In this document: piece by piece, positions 58,199-64,000 of the stretch
Numbering within the stretch: the stretch's first letter is position 1
How the letters are laid out: the number at the start of each line of letters is the position of its first letter
From: Batillaria attramentaria
Taxonomy: Eukaryota; Mollusca; Gastropoda; Batillariidae
NCBI GenBank assembly: GCA_018292915.2
Contig: JACVVK020000166.1
Location: 792,001 to 856,000 of the forward strand
Direction: 5' to 3'
Length of the DNA stretch: 64,000 nt
The notes under the pieces: model-generated
What the model was told of the DNA's origin: nothing
Database searches by the model: none
The model's input: the letters and a program-made list of their open reading frames with translations, nothing else
Translations under genes and position numbers: made by a program

Positions 58199-59909
58199 GT
58201 ATTTCAGTGTCACTGAGTTTCTATAGAGACTTGAAGTCTTGTCGTCAGGGACTTTCTGCCGCTCTGTGGTCTCTTGTTTGGGTTGGTCCCAGAACCAGTT
58301 GGTTCACTAGATGGAGTTTATGTCCTAGCCACAAGAGTGATAAGAGACTGCCCAAAAGGCAGATTATGGGGGAAAGCACAGCTATGCCATGATAACTGAA
58401 CATTCCAGCTGACCATTACTCATTTCAGACAGGCTGACAGGTCAGCCACAAATAATTTATCTGTGACTGTGATTGGACAGAGGCCTAGTACAACTAGCCA
58501 GAGGAAACAGGCAGTGAAATTTTTTTCACTTAGGCTTGCACAGACAAGGCACTTGCAAAACCATGGCTGAAGTTACTCTAGATGTCAAGCGTGGTTGGTC
58601 TGTCTGCCCGTGTGTCCTTTCCATAGACACTAAATTCAGACTGGGGGAACTTTCTGTATTAAAAAAAAAATCTTGTTTATCTAGTTTGGTTTGTTGGTTC
58701 TCACCCAGACAAATTTGAGGAAGTGCGTCAGTGTAATAGCAGGGTGTTAGCCGGGTGAAGTCAGCCTACCTGATATCTGTGGAGTGTTTGCTTTTTTGCC
58801 TTTTATGAGATAAGATCACGAAGCCCTGAGGTCTTTGCAGTAGCACACATGTGTGGAAGTTCCATGTCACCCGTCTTGTGTGCGTGCCTGTGTTTGTTAT
58901 TGAGGTTACATTATTTATCTTGCGTGAAGCAGTTGTGTTGTGGCTGGTTTAGTGGGGAGAGATCCGTCTTTCCTTATCACACAGTGACCTGTACGGACTG
59001 AGATTGAAATCATAGCAGGTTAAATTTAAGATTGCAGTCTGTGTGTTTCTTGTTTCACACGTGGTTAATTTTGTTACTCCTCCATTTATGTACAGATACG
59101 TAAATTGGAACATGTGTGTGATGGTTTTGAGTAAATTATTTAGTCTGTTGTATGATAACACCCTCTTACCTGAATCTCTGTGCCCCCCCTCCCCCCACCA
59201 TACACACACACCTCCCCCACCCCCCAACCTTAACCCCCTTTTTGTTTTTTTATTTATTGTTTTTAGTTTGGCTAATTCTCATTTCCTAGTCATTTCTCAC
59301 ACACGTACTTGAAAACATGGCGAAACACAACATTTCTGCTCAAAACCAAATGTTGACAGAGAGGTATTCCACCAAGTGTGTTACGAGTAATTTATAGGTC
59401 CTAGAAGTGTAGCAGAAATACTGTAGAGTACTTCATGTATGGGTGCACACAGTTACTGAACAAGCGCTGTGTGGCTGTGTTATCAGCTTCTTGCGAGGAT
59501 TTTGGGTGTGTCTCATGAATTCCTCTTTACGCTATACTGCACCCCAATAGAACGCACACACCTGCTATAATTCTTCCTGGATAGAGCCAGGGCAACTAAA
59601 GAAAGAAAATTACCCTATAGGGTAGTACGGTACATGTATTATAGTTTACAACTGGGAAGCCTGTTCGTGTTTCTTCATTAAAAAAACAAAACAAAAAAAA
59701 CTGCTGGCTGTGGCCTATCTTTTACAGCGCTGTGTAGGCTGTGCACACAATTATAAACAACTTTGTGTGGCATGGATGATATTTTTTAGGGGTAGCAGGA
59801 TTTGTGAGTTGCATAATGCATGCACGGACATGGTTTTGGAGGCGTGACATCAGTTTTATTTGTGCAAGTTGAGGATTGTCTGTGTGGCTGTGGGCGTTTT
59901 CGCTATTAG

Positions 59910-59910
59910 G

Positions 59911-59957
<47 letters not shown>
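59910..59957. repeat. (TG)n microsatellite
   Basis: Uninterrupted TG run in the presumed intron ahead of the PDZ gene's first coding exon. Confidence 0.95.
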
Positions 59958-59961
<4 letters not shown>

Positions 59962-60224
59962 TGACAGTGTGTCCAAGCAGCACACTGGCAGTCCTTTCCA
60001 TTCTGATAGCAGATGATTTTCTTTTTTCAGTGAATTTTAAATTTTAAAATAAATTTGTGGATAGTGAGCTCTTTGATACTAGATTTTATTTGAGCTTGTA
60101 TTAGATTAGTAATGGCTTTTCCCAGTAGCAGTGTGTTTATAATGTTTATGCTTTCTGTTGTTCCAGATTTGAGAGCTTGCTTGAGTCGCTATCAGGGGGA
60201 ACAGACAAGACATCAGATTTCAAG

Positions 60225-61528
60225 ATGTCAACGATTACAGAAAATGGCATAAATGGACACAGTGAAACTGAGATGATTACTGCACATCTACCAAAGGCAT
60301 CACAGACCACCAAGAAACTCCTGCATGGAAATATGCAAGAGCATCTGAAGAACAACCGCAGCCTGAATGGTGTGGACAAGGATTTTCCAGAAATTGGGAA
60401 GCTGGCCAAAATGGACATTGACTCAAAAAACTGTGCACATCTGTCAGAGAAAAATGGGTGCTTAAAATGCACTGGTACGCAGAAAACATGTGACACATCG
60501 ATGAATGGTGGTCACAGTAATGGCGGTTCAGTTCAGGCAAATCCAGAAGACTCTTGTAAAGGTTGCGAACTACCGAAAAATGACGTTTCGGGCGGCAGTG
60601 GTCACGCTGAAGGTTCATGCTCTAGTGTTCAGCCAGCGTCTAACGGAGACACATCATCCCACGCAGAAAACTCTGAACAGGCAGATTCTGAAGAGAATGG
60701 CACAGAACCAGTAATGATGAGAAGCACCAGACGGTCATTGCACAGAAAAGAGCACACAGACACAGCTGTCATCAGCAACGTTTTCAATTTTCTCCAAAAT
60801 ACAGATGAACTCACAGAGGATCTTATAAACGAGCAGGAGGGAATTCGGCCTGAAAGCAGCGTACCGCATTCAAGTCAAGCTCCCGCTGAAACTCTTGATA
60901 GAATTTCTGAGGAAGTGACACATGACTCTGCCAAAGATGATGGCTGCTGCAATATGGACAGTGATCCCCAGGAGCCGAAAGACTGTGACGACACGTGTGG
61001 GGACAGTTGTGAAAGTGGTGCTGACGTGTCTGGAGCAGCAGTTGTCGAAAACCATGTGGATGATTCGTTCGCAACAGCAGCTGATGTGGATGGTGCATCG
61101 AAAAGTGAGGTGCGAATGAGACGCTCCAGGTTAACGAAACAGGAGTCTACAGAAGAAGGTGGTAGTGATGATTCCTCAGACGAGGATGTTGGTGAGTATT
61201 TTTGTTGTTGTTTTTTTTTTTTTTTTTTGCGAGTACTTGTCTTTTGGATGTGTGTGTTGTTGAGGGGTGGGGGGGGGGGACGGGGGGATATGTGTTGGTT
61301 GTGGCTTTGCTGCAGGCTTCGGGAATAAAAAGATCTCCTGGATACTTTTCCTCATGCCCCACTCATGCTATCTGCAAACTACATAACAGACGCTGAGAAT
61401 TAATGATTTTTGCAAATCATGTGGGTCAGTGCTTGCAGTTTCAGTCCCCCCCCCCCCCCCCATGGCACATGTTTTAAATTTGTTATATCTTATCCATTCC
61501 TGTCTTGTCCTCTGTGTGTGTGTGTGCA

Positions 61529-61564
<36 letters not shown>

Positions 61565-62555
61565 CGCATACAATGTGCATGTCAGGGCTTCGTATTCACA
61601 AGAACTGCAGTAGGACAGATCACGTGAATGATGGTAACTGTGTAGGACATTTGTCCTGAATACTGTCCACTGTGAAGCAGACATGGTATATGTCCATTTT
61701 TAAGAAACCCACACACAATTGGACATTTCGAAAATGAATCAGTCTGTGACCGTTGTCTAATGCGGATACGAAGCCCTGCCTATCATGGTTGTAACCAGTA
61801 ACTGTTATTTTTGTTGTTGTTGTTGTTTTTAAACAATAGTCAGTATTTGATCCTATTGTCCTCCCCCCCCCCCCCCCCCACAAAGACCCCCCCCCCCTCC
61901 CAACAAAAAACAAACAAAAATAAAGCAACCCCCCCCCCCAAAAAAAACAAACCCAAAAAAAAAACAAAAACAAAAAGACAAAAAAACAAACAACAAACAA
62001 AACAGAACAAAACAAAAGAAAAACATCAACAACAACAAACCAATAATAGAAAACAAAAAACCCTTAGAAAAACAAATAGGTTCTCACTTCCAGTTCTAGG
62101 ACTCAAAAGTTTAGTTATTGTATGCTGGTACAATATTTGTTCTGTCTTTGACACTTTGTTCTCGTTCAGTTTTAATTTAATTGTGATTTTCTTCCTTACG
62201 TTACTACAGGTGTGTACGCTGAGAGTTTCCGTCGCTCCAACTGGATCCGGATTGATGATGATGGACAGCTAGAACTGTCGTTTGGCACAACTGTGCCACC
62301 TGAAATACCAGTCATATCCGAGTCATGCATGGCCTCAAGTGATGTCACAGATTCTCCAGCTTTTAGTGACACTGCAAATTCTCCAGCATTGCCGAATACA
62401 CCCAGCCTAGGTATGTGTCGAGAAGAACAGTGACATAATAAAATGTAACAGGCTCTTGTCAGCTGTGTTTTTCTGTCTCTCAGATGTATTTCAAACTTTT
62501 TTGTATGTTACGGAACCAGGGGACAAGCCAAATCATGCAACAGTCACTGTGGGGC

Positions 62556-62587
<32 letters not shown>

Positions 62588-63770
62588 GCGTGTGCGTGTG
62601 CGTGCGTGCGTGCGTGCGCTCTTGCATGCATGCTGGTGCACAGGAAAATTGAAACTGATTCAGTGTGTCCCGTTGTTTTTATGGCTTTTATGTCACCATC
62701 TATCACAAACAGTTATAAATGATTTTGTCAGATGAAGTGTTCCCGGATTCCTGCCCATCACCCAGCCTGTTCAAGTTTCACAAACGCTCCGAGTCCACCT
62801 CCACAACCCTGTCCGAGAGAGAGTTTAAGAAGGAGTACGTCACCAAACGCAGATGTCTTATTCAGCGCCAGAACAGTTCAAAGGAGTACCACAGGTTTTC
62901 TGCAAAAGTCTATGGTAAGAAACACTTGGAGTCTATCACACACTGTTGTCTTGCAATTGAAAGATATTGTAGCAGCGATCGTCAAATGTGTCAAGACCAT
63001 GGTAGCCATTCGGGCTACCGCCCTGAACAAAACTGGTAGCCCGAAAAAAAAATTCTGGAAGCCGGAGTGGCTGCTAGGTTTTGATTCATCTCAGAATTCC
63101 TGCTCGCCATTCGGGCTACCGCTACCGGAGCTTTCACTCGCCCGACGGTAAATTTGTTAGCGAAAGCGAGCGGGCGAGCGCATTTGACAATCGCTGTTGT
63201 AGTTGCACACCTATTGAATTCTTCACACACCAGGCTGCCCAGTTTATGCGCACCCATCATCATTTATTATCTGAGCTGTTCGCTGCACACCTGTCTGAGC
63301 AATTCGTTGTGCACCCACCCAACCAGCACACACACACATCCAGTTCTCTGTCCAGTTCTCTGCAAACCCACCCGACCAGGTCTTCGCAAACCCACCTGAC
63401 CAGTTCTTTGCACATCTCTCTGACCAGCTCAGTACACACCCATCAAACCAGTTCCTTGCACACCCATCTGACCAGTTTCTCGTATACATAGACCAGTTCG
63501 TTGTCACCTATCTGGCCAGTGCATGCCTGACTGATTCTTTGTGCACATGTATATCTGATGATGCCCATCCTTCACACCATTCCAAGGAAGAGCTGCATGT
63601 GGATTGATTTACACAGTTTATACCAGTAGTAGCACATGTAGTACACCCTGTGACATATTATTTTTCAGATGATGAGAAGGCTGTGATTCTCAAGAAAGAA
63701 GCAGCAAACAGTGACTATGGTCTGCACATTCTGGACAGTCAGCCGGCTTTCATTACACAAGTCGATGCAG
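60225..63770 (+). CDS. PDZ-domain protein, N-terminal 484 codons over four exons (continues past the window)
   Basis: Exons: 60167-61191 (acceptor ttccag; donor GTGAGT), 62210-62410, 62732-62914 and 63669-63770; all three joining introns, and the last donor (GTCAGT), are phase 1. The first in-frame ATG is 60225 (caagATGtca). The frame is open back to the acceptor, so coding could begin in an earlier exon. Residues 1-320 are Ser/Glu/Asp-rich and look disordered, with a basic patch RSTRRSLHRK and a possible helix VISNVFNFLQNTDELTED. Exon 2 starts GVYAESFRRSNWIRIDDDGQ. Exon 3 is basic (SEREFKKEYVTKRRCLIQRQ). Exon 4 reads KAVILKKEAANSDYGLHILD and QPAFITQVDAG, which fits PDZ strand A, the carboxylate-binding loop (YGLH) and strand C. 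A signalling scaffold or GTPase regulator is plausible; I cannot name the orthologue. Confidence 0.8.
61510..61567. repeat. (TG)n(CG)n microsatellite in intron 1 of the exon set
   Basis: TG repeats followed by a short CG run. Poly-C (61448-61460), poly-C/A (61860-62060) and T-runs also lie in this intron (61192-62209). Confidence 0.9.
62557..62620. repeat. (TG)n(CGTG)n microsatellite in the intron 62411-62731
   Basis: TG repeats passing into CGTGTG and CGTG repeats. Confidence 0.92.
62995..63195. repeat. CpG-rich inserted segment in the last visible intron
   Basis: 'gccattcgggctaccgc' occurs twice (63004- and 63106-), together with 'ctggtagcccgaaa' and 'gcgaaagcgagcgggcgag'. GC content and CpG density differ from the surrounding intron, suggesting an inserted repeat of unknown family. 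Confidence 0.45.
63230..63530. repeat. Imperfect ~24-27-bp minisatellite in the last visible intron
   Basis: Repeats of 'accagttctttgcacaccca' with variants. It yields Thr/Ser/His-rich plus-strand and Trp-rich minus-strand frames that I do not regard as coding. Confidence 0.75.
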
Positions 63771-64000
63771 GTCAGTGCGTTAAAAAAAAAAAAAAAAAAA
63801 AATCTCTGACAGCATCTTCATTATGACTTGTTACTGGCCAGTTTAATCATTTTCTAGTGTCACTCAGTCTGTTTGTGTAAGTGTATCAGATATGCAAATG
63901 TATTAGATTTTTAATAAGTTATTTATGCCTAGACGCACCTCTTAGACACTGCTCTGATCTTGAACAGCTGAGTGTTAATTATTTGGCCTGAGACTAGAAA

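Larger units (their letters stand above)
57570..60166. other. Probable first intron or upstream DNA of the PDZ gene
   Basis: AT-rich, with a piggyBac-like mini-MITE (58103-58198), a C/A-rich patch (59180-59240) and a TG microsatellite (59910-59957). No coding exon recognised. It ends at the acceptor 'ctttctgttgttccag' (60151-60166). Confidence 0.45.

Overview
The window is eukaryotic, repeat-rich and gene-poor. GT-AG introns, long (AC)n, (TG)n and (CT)n microsatellites, G/C homopolymers, a tRNA-derived SINE, decayed LINE tails and many terminal-inverted-repeat DNA elements all point to an animal nuclear genome. The SINE body, the dispersed GACCTTGACC-type repeat and the TAAC-tailed retroposon resemble what I associate with molluscs, so a gastropod is my best guess. 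That is an inference from repeat style, not a measured assignment.

Two genes are well supported. (1) A two-exon Rab-type small GTPase on the minus strand (4074-5187, 211 aa), complete from ATG to a CCL C-terminus. (2) The 5' part of a PDZ-domain protein on the plus strand (60225-63770 and beyond the window), four exons joined by introns that are all phase 1. Weaker candidates are a terminal exon at 2072-2149 (convergent with the Rab gene), exon-like pieces at 13.9-14.6 kb, 37.5-41.1 kb and 53.77-53.88 kb, and a 64-codon ORF with a strong start context at 52728-52922.

Layout: 0-1.1 kb, a hAT-like element inside an (AC)n tract; 2-5.2 kb, the 3' exon, a SINE and the Rab gene; 5.6-7.5 kb, GC-rich non-coding DNA; 7.5-10.5 kb, a stack of nested transposons; 10.6-13.2 kb, an inverted-repeat element holding a decayed zinc-finger (hAT-like) reading frame and a GACCTT element; 13.3-14.6 kb, CpG-rich exon-like DNA; 14.6-19.7 kb, nothing recognised; 19.7-30.2 kb, a large satellite locus with 78-bp and 79-bp monomers, interrupted by two copies of a 1.2-kb segment carrying perfect hairpins; 31-35 kb, tandem repeats including a 21-bp array that encodes heptads; 36-43.5 kb, MITEs, minisatellites and two LINE tails; 43.9-48.9 kb, a GACCTT repeat interrupted by a 3-kb long-TIR element and a pogo-like MITE; 49-57.5 kb, scattered short repeats, a third GACCTT element and CpG-rich DNA that may be the promoter of the PDZ gene; 57.5-64 kb, that gene.

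The genes show no shared pathway. The strongest unusual signals are in the repeats: a transposon-like family carrying many perfect TCAAGGTCA nuclear-receptor-type sites, insertions dated by empty sites inside the same window, hairpin arms with paired changes, and satellites whose monomers each carry a perfect inverted repeat.
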